Assembly (NCBI RefSeq): GCF_033118175.1
Contig: NC_083711.1
Location: forward strand, 44,650,001-44,714,000
DNA length: 64,000 nt
Direction: 5' to 3'
Source of the DNA: Dama dama
Taxonomy: Eukaryota; Chordata; Mammalia; Artiodactyla; Cervidae
The translations under genes and the position numbers were made by a program. The notes under the pieces were generated by a model that did no database searches, was not told the DNA's origin, and was given only the letters and a program-made list of their open reading frames with translations. Position 1 is the first letter of the stretch, and each line of letters starts with the position of its first letter. Below, piece after piece: positions 35,284-45,651 of the stretch.

Positions 35284-35876
35284 TGTGGTGTGAAATGAGA
35301 AAGATGTATCGCTGCAAATGATGTCTTTGACACTGGGTCTAGGCTATTGCTACTGGAAAAATCCATTAACAATCCCCAAGAAATAAAAGCAGAATCTGAG
35401 TAATAAAATGTGCTCAGCCTAGCTTCACTTGCTCATAGAGCAGCACATTCAAAGGCTCACACCCACCCTTTCAGACCAGAGGTCCTATTGTGAAATGGCT
35501 GTGCCCCAAACTTCAGCCTGGAGGACCATGTGCAGAAGCACTGAACACAACACTTCAGTTCAAGATGGCAACAGAGTACTGCGTACCGAAACACTGCATT
35601 TGCCACTTTGATCTAGAGTACTGTGAGCAGCATAGTTGCTCCTGACGAGCAAGAACTCCATCTCTCTCCTGGTCCACAAAAACCCACTAAAGCAGCCCTA
35701 CCGAAGGCCTACTGAGGAGAGTGTGTATTCTAGAGAGCAAGCTTGCAACTCTATTCTTTGATCAAAGATTAAAATTTTCCTTTGCTTCTGAACCAAACTT
35801 AGCCTTGCTCCATTGGCTCAAAGGACAGTGGGCTGGATAACTCATGTTTAGGACCAACTGAAGAGGGTCTGTCACA
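35284..35876 (+). mobile_element. 5' LTR of a gammaretrovirus-like provirus (approximate limits)
   Basis: The block 35405-35600 aligns with 40205-40380 further right: 'cttgctcatagagcagcac' against 'cttgcttatagggtgctgc', 'ttcagaccagaggtcct' against 'ttcagtccagagttcct', and 'ttcaagatggcaacag' against 'gtcaagatggcggcgg'. This pairs the two as LTRs of one element. The proposed start is a TG at 35284 and the proposed end a CA near 35876, both inferred. AATAAA-type signals occur near 35382 and 35402. The copy has almost no CpG left. Confidence 0.6.
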
Positions 35877-35881
35877 AAATT

Positions 35882-35899
35882 TGGCAACCAAGAAGTGGG
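35882..35899 (+). promoter_or_regulatory. Candidate retroviral primer-binding site
   Basis: TGGCAACCAAGAAGTGGG begins with the invariant TGG that pairs with a tRNA CCA end, and it lies about five bases after the proposed LTR end, where the site is expected. I cannot say which tRNA it matches. Confidence 0.4.
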
Positions 35900-36859
35900 G
35901 GGCTGTGCTCTTTTTGCCTGCACCTATCCATTAGGCTCCAGCTTGCTCGGGCTCCAGTGGGAGGGCAACAGAGGCCTTGGGAGGTTTATGTGAGGATTCT
36001 TGACTCTAATTTTTTTAGTAACTCAGACAGAGTAGAATGGCAGCAGCCTTTGGCCAAATTCAGCAACTCTACCCAACAAGTGGATGCCCAGGTGTGATGT
36101 GCACATAACAAGCCCCAGAGTAACCCAGAGTGTGTCCCCTTGAAGAAATGATACTGCGGCCTCACTGACTGGCCTTTCTGCAGTATCAAACACCCATGGA
36201 GCCGTGGATGAGAGGGAGCCACAGCAGTCTTGCCCACTGTATTGTCAGTAGTGCTATCCTCCTGACTCGTATACAAGACAGTAGTGGCCACACCAGGGCG
36301 TTTTTTTCTCCTTGCTGACCCCCAGGGGTCAACAGTGGCATCCTCCATAATCACTTTCTGGTAAAGAAAGGTGGCTACCACCCCTGTGAGCCAAGACACA
36401 AGACCTGGAAAATGCACAGGTGATAAGGAACAGCTCAGGAAATGAAGAGGCCAAAGATGCTATATCTGAGCTCAGGGGGAAGAGACCAGGGACTCTGGAG
36501 TGCAAAAACATTCCAAAGGTAGGTACTGGACCAATGATTTGACCTCTTTTAGTTGGCACTAGTTTCTCTGAAGTGAGCTGGGGAGTCCTGTGAACCACTT
36601 ACAAGACCCAGGAACCCTATTATCAGGAAATTCTGTGAGCTGCTTGCAAGAACAGAAAACACCTACCCCACTGGACCCCTTCTCCATCCTCTGCTTACAA
36701 GGCAAACCTTGGATTATTCCTTATCAAAATCTGTCTATTGAAATAAGATAAAGGAAGTCAATCAGGAGCTAACAGAAAACCATTCTGCATTCCTGGAGTG
36801 CCTCAGGGAATGACTCTGAATCTATATGAGCACTAGCCCCTCAGTCATTAGAAGGGAAT

Positions 36860-37240
36860 ATAATACTGAAGTTGTATTTCATTTCCCAAAGTGTCCCCAA
36901 CATTAGGTATAAACTTCAGAAGTTAGGAAAAGAACCATATACACCTACCACTCGTGTGGTGAAGGTGTTTAATGTGCTTAATAACTGAGATAATAGAAGA
37001 AAAGTCAAAGGATAAAATGGCCTAGAGGCAAACTCACCTACTGGCTACTGCCCTGCAGTGTCAACGGGTCAGCATAGGAATCTGTACTAACTGCCCACTG
37101 AGATTCAACTCCTCCTGTGAGTGACCCACAGCTCCCACTGAGGGACAGCAATCAGTGAAATTAGAACCCAGTCTGTGCACCATATATAAACAAGAGGGAC
37201 ACTGGAAGGGAATTGTATTTGCTTGCCCTGAAGGGGGGTT
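36860..37240 (+). pseudogene. Gag remnant: capsid C-terminus and nucleocapsid zinc knuckle
   Basis: Near 36890-36990 the plus strand reads SPNIRYKLQKLGKEP and then VFNVLNN, matching the end of the gammaretroviral capsid domain (the D/N-I-R-x-K-L-Q-K-L pattern followed by a V-F-N-N-R/D element). Near 37165-37230 LGPNQCAPYKQEGHWKG corresponds to the single nucleocapsid zinc knuckle, with its first Cys and the His kept; the second Cys position is not kept and the last is lost. Stops and frame changes occur between the two. Matrix and most of capsid are not recognisable. Confidence 0.6.
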
Positions 37241-37379
37241 GGAAATGGCAGATCCAAGCAACTACACTTGAATGTAGACAGTCCAAATAGATGAAGAATG
37301 ACAGGGCCAAAGGGCTCCTAAACTGACTCCTTAGCAGCCTCAGCTGACACTGGACATGGGAAAAGCCTGTCAAATTCTT

Positions 37380-37650
37380 AGTCATAACCCAGGCCACTCA
37401 CTCAGTTACGAAGCCAGATCAGGCAAACTCAATCATGAGAGTTGTATAATTAAGGGGGTATTAGAAAAGACCAAGAACAGGCATTCATAGAGTCATTAGG
37501 AGGCCATTCCTTCCTATATGCAAATTGGAGATTGGCATCCCCTTAGACAAAGGGCATAAGATGATAATGTTAATGAGTGAGACAGAGCAAGTTGACCTCC
37601 CAAGAGTAAATCCCAAGGTCTGGGCCCAGGAATGGGTGGGATGAGCTTTG
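37380..37650 (+). pseudogene. Protease / start-of-pol remnant
   Basis: The plus strand near 37383-37410 reads ATHSVTKP, resembling the segment right after the protease active site. From about 37590 the read VDLPRVNPKVWAQ resembles the linker before reverse transcriptase. The catalytic aspartate-threonine/serine-glycine triad is not visible in frame. Dead remnant; assignment rests on order between gag and RNase H. Confidence 0.45.
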
Positions 37651-37809
37651 GAAGACAGGTAAGTACTCTGTCAAAACCCAGACATACATGGCCCAATAGA
37701 GAACAGAACCTTCTCCATCAGGAGGTCTTGTTGGATGTTGCCCCTATTACACAGGGCCTAACTGACCAGGGCCTTATTAGACTATGCCAGTAACCTGTAA
37801 TACCCCCGT

Positions 37810-38064
37810 TCTCCACATAAAGAGACCCAGGGGGGAACCCAATGGGAAACAGATGAAACCACTGAGGGATGGCCTCCTCGCCTGTAGGCGGTAGCAGCAA
37901 CTCTGCTAAAGGAGGCTGAAAAGTTAACATTTGATCAGCCAATCACTGTATGGACTCCACATCAGGTAAAGGCTTTAGTCAATTCTAAGGGAACAGAATG
38001 GCTATCCCCTAGAAGGTTGAATTAAGTTCAGGCTATGCTTTTAGACAAACCAGTGGCTATGTGA
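37810..38064 (+). pseudogene. Reverse transcriptase connection domain remnant
   Basis: Pieces reading EGWPPRL (about 37862), AVAATLLKEAEK (about 37885) and PITVWTPHQVKALVNSKG (about 37940-37990), then EWLSPRR, follow the gammaretroviral segment linking RT to RNase H. The palm with the catalytic box is deleted upstream. The segment is cut at its right end by the CHR SINE and resumes after it. Confidence 0.7.
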
Positions 38065-38198
38065 AAACTTATCCTGGCTAGGACTCCACACTCCCTGGGG
38101 GCCCGGGTACAACTGCTGGTCAGGGAGCATCAGGGAGCTAGATCCCACATGCTACAACTAAGAGTTTGCAGATAACAACTAAAGATCCCAAGCACTGT
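38065..38198 (+). mobile_element. CHR-type SINE (tRNA-Glu derived) inside ERV pol
   Basis: Sense copy: 'cctggctaggactccacac', 'gggggcccgggtacaactgc', 'tggtcagggagc', 'gagctagatcccacatgct', 'acaactaagagtttgca', 'acaactaaagatccc'. CHR SINEs are shared by ruminants and whales, so the provirus it interrupts must be at least as old as this SINE insertion. Confidence 0.75.
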
Positions 38199-38218
38199 AT
38201 AGAAACCGCAGACACAAT

Positions 38219-38690
38219 TTATTTCAGTTGTCTCAGGCTCGTAATCGAACCTCTCTCAAATGCTGAAGAGGAATGGTTTACAGATGGAAGCAGTTTTCTG
38301 ACAGGAAAAAGGCTGATGGGATACCCAGTAACCTTCCAGACCCAAATCTTAGAAGCAACAAGCCTACCCTCAGGAACCTCGGCCCAAAACGCCAAGCTGA
38401 TAACCTTCACCAGAGCCTTAGAAATTGGACACAGAAGATCTTAAAGATTTACACAGATTTGTGGTGTGTGTATGCCAAGCTACATGTACGTGGGGCTATT
38501 TGGAAGGAAGGCGGTATGTGTATTATGGAGAACAAGCAGGTGAAACATGATTTAAACATATTGAAGCTCTTAGAATTGGTACAGCTTTTAAAATAAAAGT
38601 AGCAGTGAGTTATTGCAGAACTCACCAAAGAGGGGTGCAGAGGTAATAAAGAGAAACAACAAGGCAGATGCAACTGTCAAAAGGGTAGCC
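38219..38690 (+). pseudogene. RNase H domain of ERV pol, catalytic site broken
   Basis: The open frame 38166-38444 (its first 11 codons are SINE-derived) reads through EPLSNAEEEWFTDGSSF, the first RNase H strand with its catalytic Asp (residue 40), and LPSGTSAQNAKLITF, where the family's catalytic Glu is Lys (residue 77). After a frame change, KIYTDLWCVYAKLHVRGAIW keeps the third acidic residue but loses the following Ser. Near 38655 NKADATVKRVA keeps the last Asp. RNase H would cut the RNA strand of the RNA-DNA hybrid; this copy cannot, given the Lys and the frameshifts. Confidence 0.85.
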
Positions 38691-38879
38691 TTAGAACCAG
38701 TAATTTATCAACTACCCCTCAAACCTAAAAACCCATATCCATCCAATTATTCCACAAGCTATACAAAGGAAAAATTAGACAATGTCAAAAAATGGGGCTT
38801 CAACAGAAATCTAGGAGGCCATGGATGGCTAGTTTATGAACATGGACAATATTTCTCTCTTCAAATGCAGCTTTGTCAA

Positions 38880-39670
38880 GCCATCAAGGAGGCTCCTTGA
38901 TCAAGGAACTTACTCTGAGAAGGAGGCGTATATAATATTTGGGGTCATGGTAACTTCTGGCATGAAAAGTATAATCAGTCAGATGCTTGAGACATGCCCT
39001 ATCTGCACAATAACCTACCCGAACACCAGATTCACCAGATAAGGCCCATAAGACCAGAGGGCCCATAAGATCCTGAAGAAAACTGGAAGACTGATTTCAC
39101 TATCATGCCAAGAGTACTAGGCAATTTCAGGTATCTCTGGATGCTAGAAGACATCTTTTTCGGGTGTATAAAAGCATTCCCCACTAGAAGTGAAAGGGTA
39201 ACTGAAGTCACTAAGCCATTACTAAAATAAATAATTCCCAGGTTTCGGCTCCCATGATCCCTACAAAGTGATAATGGTCCAGCATTTGTGTGCTCCAAAT
39301 ACAGGCATCCGCAAAAGATAAATTAAAATTAAGTGCATTTGAATTCATTACGGTAAACCCATTCCCCAAGCCCAAGAGATGGGATACCTTAGCCCCCTTC
39401 AAATGAAACAGCTCAAATATTCTCTCCAGGTAGGAAAAACCTCTCACAGATTATGGCAACCAGGTGCAGGCAGTACCCACTGACCTGAGACCCTCCACTA
39501 CTTACAGCCATGAGACAGGACAACCCTAACAACCTGGAAAAACACAAGCATGCAAGATCACTCACACTCAAAAGGAACAGACCCCACTTGGTGATCCTAA
39601 CCACCCCTTCTGCCCTGAATTTATAGGAGATCTCTCTATGGGCACATCACACTCAAGTGACGAGGACTCC
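38880..39670 (+). pseudogene. Integrase of ERV pol, fragmented
   Basis: In order: the zinc-binding N-terminus near 38900-39040 with a surviving C-x2-C (residues CPIC); the core start at 39079-39110 (ENWKTDFT, first catalytic Asp); CIKAFPTRSERVTEVTKPLL (about 39158-39220); the second Asp in SLQSDNGPAFVC (39257-39293). The part that should hold the third acidic residue is not recognisable and seems deleted. The C-terminal DNA-binding segment appears at 39575-39670 (HLVILTTPSAL, then LWAHHTQVTR). Stops separate the parts. Confidence 0.82.
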
Positions 39671-39751
39671 TGAGCTGCAACCTCCAAAAAGAAAAACCTG
39701 GGGAAGTGGACCCCCTCGACTACATGTGTGAACCTCTCTCTGACCTGAAGT

Positions 39752-39973
39752 GTGACCAGGGGTAACCAGGCCACAGCAGTGAGTCTCAACATCAGGGAAA
39801 CACCCTACAGGCAAGAGACCTCCATACCTTCATTTTCAGGAAAAATTCGACATGTGGCCATTATTTTCTTGCTAATATTGGGGGCATGTATCTTAAATTA
39901 TTTGGTGTTCTTTGTCTCAAAAAGTTTAGACAAACGGTGTTCTCTATGGATACAGACAGTGAGGACCTGGTAA
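39752..39973 (+). pseudogene. Envelope transmembrane anchor remnant
   Basis: A 73-codon frame whose residues 35-56 form one hydrophobic segment (VAIIFLLILGACILNYLVFF) ending in a Cys-Ile-Leu-Asn element, as in the membrane anchor of gammaretroviral envelope TM subunits, where a palmitoylated Cys sits at this place. Its position just upstream of a purine-rich tract and the 3' LTR supports the call. The surface subunit, fusion peptide and ectodomain are absent. The frame's first 30 residues are not envelope-like. Confidence 0.65.
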
Positions 39974-40084
39974 CAAACATCAGTGGTGCGCGGGAGAAGT
40001 TCTGCTCCTCTACCCTGGGTTATGACGACATCCAAACTCAGTAGGAAGCAGTTACAGCAGACATCCATTCACCCTTCAGGGCCC

Positions 40085-40592
40085 CCCCTCAAGCATGAGG
40101 CGCAGAACGAAAGAAAAAGAGATTTATCACCCGCAAAGCCGGTTAACAAGTACTAAAAATAAAATAGGAGTAAAAAGATAAAGTCTAGCCTTTTTTCCTT
40201 TGTGCTTAGTCTAGTTTTACTTGCTTATAGGGTGCTGCATGCAAAGGTCTGTCACCCCGTCCTTCAGTCCAGAGTTCCTCCAGTGAAACCGCCGATGCCG
40301 ACACCTCACACTGTGAGGAGACGCAGGGAGCCCGGCACCTCAAGTCAAGATGGCGGCGGAGGGCCGTGTGAGGGACGCTGCCTTCCTCCTGAGCGGCACA
40401 GGTGCTCCAGCTCTGCTAGAACTCAGCCCCCTCCCGCTGAGAACCAGACTTAAACCCAGTCTCCTCGTTTGGGCTCAGATAACACTGGGCAGGAGGCCAC
40501 TTGGTGAGGACTGACTCAGGAGGGCCACTAACACTACCTTAACATGTAACTTCCGGTGAACCCTGGGCTCATTAATATCATAACTTAACGTT
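40085..40592 (+). mobile_element. 3' LTR, CpG-retaining, truncated by SINEs
   Basis: A purine-rich stretch near 40108-40122 could be the polypurine tract. From about 40200 the sequence aligns with the 5' LTR. It keeps many CpG sites (for example around 40290-40380) that are lost in the 5' copy, and ends with 'acttccggtgaaccctgggc' and 'attaatatcataactt' before two Bov-tA insertions. Similarity between the LTRs fades after about 40390, so either the copies recombined or this is a related but separate LTR. Confidence 0.6.
40347..40357 (+). promoter_or_regulatory. YY1-type motif in the 3' LTR
   Basis: AAGATGGCGGC is an exact fit to the well-known YY1 binding consensus (AANATGGCGGC). The matching place in the 5' LTR (35562-35572) reads AAGATGGCAAC, so its CpG is lost. 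Function is inferred from the motif only. Confidence 0.55.
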
Positions 40593-40594
40593 AT

Positions 40595-40805
40595 ACATGC
40601 TAAGTCGCCTCAGTCGTGTCCGACTCTGTGCGACAATAAGGGCTATAGCTTGCCAGGCTCCTCTGTCCATGGGATTTTCCAGGCAAGACTACTGGAGAGG
40701 ATTGCCATTTCCTTCTCCAGGGAACCTTCCCGATTTAAGGATCAAACCAGCATCCCCTGCATGGGCAGGCAGATTCTTCATCATCTGAGCCACCAGGAAA
40801 GCCCC
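40595..40805 (-). mobile_element. Bov-tA SINE, full length
   Basis: Reverse copy from 'catgctaagtcgcctcagtc' to 'gagccaccaggaaagcccc'. It adjoins the end of the LTR. Confidence 0.9.
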
Positions 40806-40825
40806 TTTCTCATCTCCCGTGCTTG

Positions 40826-41048
40826 CATGCTCCTGCTCAGTCGCTTGTCATGTCCGACTCTGTGCGACCCTATGGACTGTAGCCTTCCAGGCTCCTCTGT
40901 CCATGGGATTCCCCAGGCAAGAATACTGGAGTGGGTTGTCAGGCTCTCTTCCGGGGGGTTTTCCTGACCCAGGGATTGGACCCATGTCTTTTATCTCTCC
41001 TACATTGATGGGTGGGTTCTTTACCACTACCATCACCTAGGAAGCCCA
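40826..41048 (-). mobile_element. Bov-tA SINE, full length
   Basis: Second reverse copy, 20 bp from the previous one: 'gctcagtcgcttgtcatgtc' to 'ccatcacctaggaagccc'. The two same-orientation copies are separate insertions, since each has its own body and head. Confidence 0.9.
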
Positions 41049-41077
41049 AAATTAATGTTAGGATATTATTAATAATT

Positions 41078-41345
41078 TGGGTTGCTTCCATATCTTGGCT
41101 ATTGTAAATGGTGTTACAATGAATATTGGGGTGCATGAATCTTTTCAAATTATGATTTTCTCCAACTCTATGTCCAGGAGAAGGATTGCTGAATCATATG
41201 GTATTTCTATATTTAGTCACATAAGAAACCACTGTACTATTCTCCATATGGTTCTCCATAATATCAATTTACATTCCCACCACCGGTGTAGGAGGGTTCA
41301 TTTTTTTCTACATCCTCTCCTGCATTTATCATTTGTATATTTTTA
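41078..41345 (-). mobile_element. Older L1 ORF2 3' fragment
   Basis: Antisense L1: 'ggttgcttccatatcttggc', 'gtgttacaatgaatattggg', 'aaggattgctgaatcatatg', 'ccaccaccggtgtaggaggg', 'tcctctcctgcatttatcat'. It covers the last ORF2 codons only and both ends are truncated. Confidence 0.85.
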
Positions 41346-41884
41346 AATTTTCTTTTCAACAACCACACACAAAGCAAATATGTTTTTACTATCAATCATA
41401 ATTTTCTGGAAGAGACAATTATGACAATTATTTTCCTTTGAAATTTATTTATTTGTTTATTAAATGGAATTAATACATGGCCTAAATTTATCTCTAGTCA
41501 AAAATAGAATAGGGTCAATATCTGACTAATGAAACAGCATCTCCTCATCAACTGGCCACATAAATCCACAAGAAGATTAATTTATTTGATTTAAGAAGGA
41601 AATAAAACAAAAATAGAAACATTGACTCTATAAAGTTATTGTTAAATGGGAATGACAAGAGGCTGTATGACAGGATATATATGCTTATACTGAAAGGAAT
41701 AGAGTACTTGAAATTTTCCAGAAAGATTGAGACTTGAATTTTACATGAATAAGCAATCTTCCTTCTCAATTTCCTCCATAAAGCAACAGCCAGAGCAGCA
41801 TGACCAATAAAACAGGAAGTCTTTTAATAATAATACATTATTTCAAGTGACAGAGAATTCAGCATTTTAAGCCTTTAAAGAAAA
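41346..41884. other. Unrecognised AT-rich DNA
   Basis: No gene or nameable repeat seen. Confidence 0.5.
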
Positions 41885-42221
41885 TATCAGCATTAGCAAA
41901 ACTGTAAAGAAATAGAACTCTCACGTATTGCTAGTAGGAATATGAATTTTATAACCATTATGAAAAATTGTCAGGGTTTATTGCAGACGAATATGTGCCT
42001 ATCCTTTGGCCTGGTAATTACATGCCTAGGTGCACACCCAACAGAAATGCATTAGAAATGTTCACTGAAAAACAAGTTCCAGTATGTTCAGAGCATTACA
42101 TAAAGAATAGCCTCCAATGGAAACTACCCAAATACTTATGAGCAGAAAAATGGATAAGTAAATTGTGGTATGTTTACAAAATGGTATCCAGAATACCAAT
42201 AGGAATAAACAAACTGGAATT
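41885..42221 (+). mobile_element. Ancient L1M 3' region, first part
   Basis: Sense L1 words: 'ggcctggtaattacatgcct', 'aggtgcacacccaacagaaa', 'gaatagcctccaatggaaac', 'tacccaaatacttatgagc', 'aatggataagtaaattgtgg'. This is the end of ORF2. It is interrupted by a BovB insertion and continues at 42481. Confidence 0.75.
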
Positions 42222-42480
42222 CAGTTCAGTTCGGTCACTCAGTCGTATCCGACTCTGCAACCCCATGGACCACAGTACGCCGGGCCTCCCTGTCCATCAC
42301 CAACTCCCGAAGTTTACCCAAACTCATGTCCATCAAGTTGGTGATACCATCCAACCATCTTATCCTCTGTCGTTCCCTTCTCCTCCTGCCCTCAATCTTT
42401 CCCAACACCAGGGTCTTTTCCAATGAGTCAGGTCTTCGCATCAGGTGGCCAAAGTACTGGAGTTTCAGCTTCAACATCAT
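42222..42480 (-). mobile_element. BovB LINE 3' end nested in L1M
   Basis: Reverse BovB 3' end: 'cagttcagttcggtcactca', 'gttggtgataccatccaacc', 'ggtggccaaagtactggag', ending at 'cttcaacatca'. It splits the older L1M copy in two. Confidence 0.92.
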
Positions 42481-42775
42481 GACAACAGCAATGCATCTCA
42501 TAAACAAAATATCAAGCCAAAGGATCCAAAACAAAAATCCTATACATACTATTCATATTAAAGTAAAAAGTAACAAAACTAATCTATTAATATACTGCTT
42601 GGCTACAGGACAGTGATTATCATTGGATGTTATTGATTAACTAGAAGAAAGGATAAAAGGAGTTTCTGGGGTAATGGTAATGTTCTGTTTCTTGATATAG
42701 GTTTGAAATACACAAGCTTATTTAGATTGTGAAAATGCATTATGATATTCCAAAACTTTCTAAAATCCCTTAGCA
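42481..42775 (+). mobile_element. Ancient L1M 3' region, continuation
   Basis: After the BovB the L1 resumes: 'gcaatgcatctcataaacaa', then 3' UTR words 'aggacagtgattatcattgg', 'ggagtttctggggtaatggt', 'aatgttctgtttcttgatat', 'gattgtgaaaatgcattatg'. This is colinear with the old L1M 3' UTR. Confidence 0.7.
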
Positions 42776-43287
42776 AAATATGTATTTTTTTTTAACACAG
42801 TTTAACACTCAGGCAACCCAGGCTTCAGACAACCTGTTTCTTAGGAAGACAAAGTTTACCCATTCCTTAGTTGTTTTCTCATCTGTGTTGACTCACAAGA
42901 CTATGCATGGTGTGAAAAAGACTTTCAGTCATTTTAGATTTTTCCTTTCAAATATGAACACAGTGGAGAAATGAATTTTTCATTCTATGAATGCCTTGTG
43001 CGTCAACAGACTGTTCTCATCTCCATGATCAGTTTTTTGACCCAGCATAGAATGTGCTGATGGCTGGTTTCAAACATGCTCCCATGAATTCTATTGTGGG
43101 GTCAATTTCTTCCAAGCTATTTGGACTGAAAATGGGAAAAACGTTTTTCTACTTAGAAAAATAAACAAAAATAAACAGGGTTTCTTACTGGAAATAGTGA
43201 ATGGGTGCGATGCATCAGAGGTCGAAATAACTCTCAGACAATATAAAGCAGGTTCTGTTTGACAGTTAGAATTCCAGAAGTTCATAT

Positions 43288-43348
43288 ATAGTCCATGGGG
43301 TCGGTCGCAAAGAGTCCGAAACGACTAAGCAACTTTCACTTTTCACTT
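43288..43348 (+). mobile_element. Bov-tA tail fragment
   Basis: Just the SINE end: 'agtccatggggtcggtcgc', 'aaagagtccgaaacgactaa', 'gcaactttcacttttcactt'. It contains a 4-bp 'gtcg' duplication. Confidence 0.75.
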
Positions 43349-44639
43349 ACAGCTAGATCAAACATCATTATTATGAGTTTTCTAAAGGAAAAAGTTGCAT
43401 CTGCCCTGCTATCTTGAGTGAGATGCTTAAAGAACTATAGGACTGTGAATTTAGCTACGCTGATAGACTGTGCTGTTCTCTGATGCTATGGTGGCTGATG
43501 TATGCTAGCAGCAATGATTATTGCCTGTGATGTCACTGTGTTTTAAAGCATGAGCAAGCAAAATAAATAAATAAATAAGACCAGCAAGAAAATTGAAAAA
43601 AAAAAAAACAAAGAACCATCTCACAAGAAGTGAAACCAATTGATATGTCAGATGAGATAAATAAAGTAATAAAATCTGTCAAGGACATAAGATATAAAAT
43701 AACTTGTGGAAAAACAACAACAAAAGATATATTTTCCAATTTAGATTGTTCAATTGTTATGATTAAAAAAAAGCCATGGTTTAAAGTTAAGCTGTCCTGA
43801 AAGATCTATTAAAATAAATACAAAATATGTAGAAATAGCATAAATGATGGCAATCATTGAAAACATGAGTTATTGAGGACACTAACAAGAGAATTTTCAT
43901 GCAGATTAAAAGGGTCTAGAAATGTTTTTTAAAAGGCAGTTATAGAAGAGAGATAATATTTAAACAAACTGAGAAATTTTCCTTTATTTGAAGAAAGATT
44001 TCGCCTGAAGATTGACAGGATTCCCTGGGCCTCAATGAGGATTAATAAGAAAGGTCATTTACTTAGTATATCCCAGTGAAAATTTTTAATTCCAAAAGTA
44101 ATATGAAATCTTATAAGCTTCTAGATGAGCAAGTAACTTTTAGAGGAAAGAGAATCTGACTAATACCTGACTTATTTATAATATTAAAACTGAGCAGTCA
44201 ATGAAATATAATCTACTGAGACCAAAGGAGTTAGATTCAAATTACAATTCACCTATCAGAGAAAAGGAATGACATTTTCAGATATAAGTAGATTCAGAAT
44301 TCATATCACCTGTGTGTTTCTGAGAAAAAATATAATGACCAACCAAATGACTATTAAATCATAACTAAGATACCTAAAAGATAAGGATGTTGGACAGAGT
44401 GGTAATTAGTAGATTTACAAAACTGAGCCTAAATGGATTTTTATTCAACTCTAAATGTTACTATGATTGGGAAATTATAGTATTGCTATAAAATTAGGTT
44501 TCTTAAAGGAAATGAGACAAATTGTGAGGGAAACCCTAAAACTAGATTTCAATAATATCCAGGACCTTGAAGTTACAGGAATGGAAAAACAATAAAAACA
44601 TTTTAACTATCACGTCTGCACCCAAAAGAATGATATGCA
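43349..44639. other. Unrecognised AT-rich DNA with an (AAAT)n tract
   Basis: A short (AAAT)n lies at about 43561-43578. No gene or nameable repeat is otherwise seen. Confidence 0.5.
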
Positions 44640-44930
44640 GCAAAAACTGTTAGTAACTATCCAATGCCCATTTTATTTCTCTCCCTTATTAATAGAAATT
44701 CAATTTTATTTATATCAACAATGTATCCAAGTAAAACATGACATTTTCTGCCATGCCTTGCAGATGGAAGAGCCATGTGACCAAGTGCTATGTGATAGAT
44801 ATATGTGGAGGTTTTGGTGTATTGGTTGGAAAGCTATTAAATGTTGCAGATGGACAGGGAGATATACCCATTCTGCCTTCTCTTTTCCTCTTCGCTAATG
44901 CCTAGAACATGAACTTAATGGCTAGAAGTC
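44640..44930 (+). repeat. Possible ancient LTR-type repeat
   Basis: 'agccatgtgaccaagtgcta', 'tctgccttctcttttcctct' and 'gaacttaatggctagaagtc' are in the order seen in a common mammalian MaLR/LTR-type repeat, but divergence is strong and the family is not certain. The 87-codon open frame across it is not coding. Confidence 0.3.
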
Positions 44931-45411
44931 CTGAGACAATACTTTATGATAAATAAAAAAGAAGTTAAACCAAAGTAGGAAGAGAAATTAGTAATTATCA
45001 ACACTGAAAATAATGAGTTTCTAAAAAGGATAAACTATATAATTTTTAAATTACCAATATAATAATTTTTAAGATTGACTAGAAGATAAAAAATAGAGTC
45101 AAATCTAAAATGCACAAACATGTCTGTGTATGTGTATGTAGAAGAAGAAAGGAAACATTACCAGAAACAGGAGCTTGTACAAATCATGAAGAACAAATGC
45201 ATTTTACTCAAGAAAAAAGTAAAATAAAGTCTAGATAATATGAATTATTTACAGAAAGAGAAAAGTAGTTTGTAGTATTGTGTTAGGTAAATATTAATTT
45301 CACTTAATTTTGTTTAACTATCAAATAGCAGTGTGATGCTTAAAAGCAATACTGGCTTTCATGAGATATTGAATTCAAAAGATTGACAAAAGACCTAAGC
45401 AGTAGAGACAC

Positions 45412-45618
45412 AATGTGTATGTGCTCAGTCATGTCTGACTCTGCAGCCCCATGGACTGTAGGCTGCCAGGCTCCTCTGGCGATGGGGATTCTCTAGGCAA
45501 GAATACTGGAGTGGGTTATCATGCCCTCCTCCAGGGGATTTTCCCAAACCAGGGGTCAAACCCAGGTCTCCCACATTGCAGGCAGATTCTTTACTGATTG
45601 AGCCATCAGGGAAGCCCA
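45412..45618 (-). mobile_element. Bov-tA SINE, full length
   Basis: Reverse copy from 'gtgctcagtcatgtctgac' to 'gagccatcagggaagccc'. It lies 34 bp from the MLT1 LTR. Confidence 0.9.
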
Positions 45619-45651
45619 GACACAATGGAAAATGCAAGAATGTCTTAAGAG

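Larger units (their letters stand above)
35900..40084 (+). mobile_element. Internal region of the gammaretrovirus-like provirus, heavily deleted
   Basis: Between the LTR-like ends lie, in the correct order and all on the plus strand, traces of gag, protease, the RT/RNase H join, RNase H, integrase and the envelope membrane anchor. The total is 4.2 kb, roughly half of a full gammaretrovirus interior, so large deletions removed most of RT and nearly all of env. No frame is long enough to be functional. Minus-strand open frames in 36-39.8 kb are shadows. Confidence 0.75.

Noticed and set aside
35986..36598. Overlapping minus-strand open frames (143 and 89 codons) in the provirus
   Set aside because: No domain is recognisable and they lie antisense to gag-region sequence of the provirus; treated as shadows.
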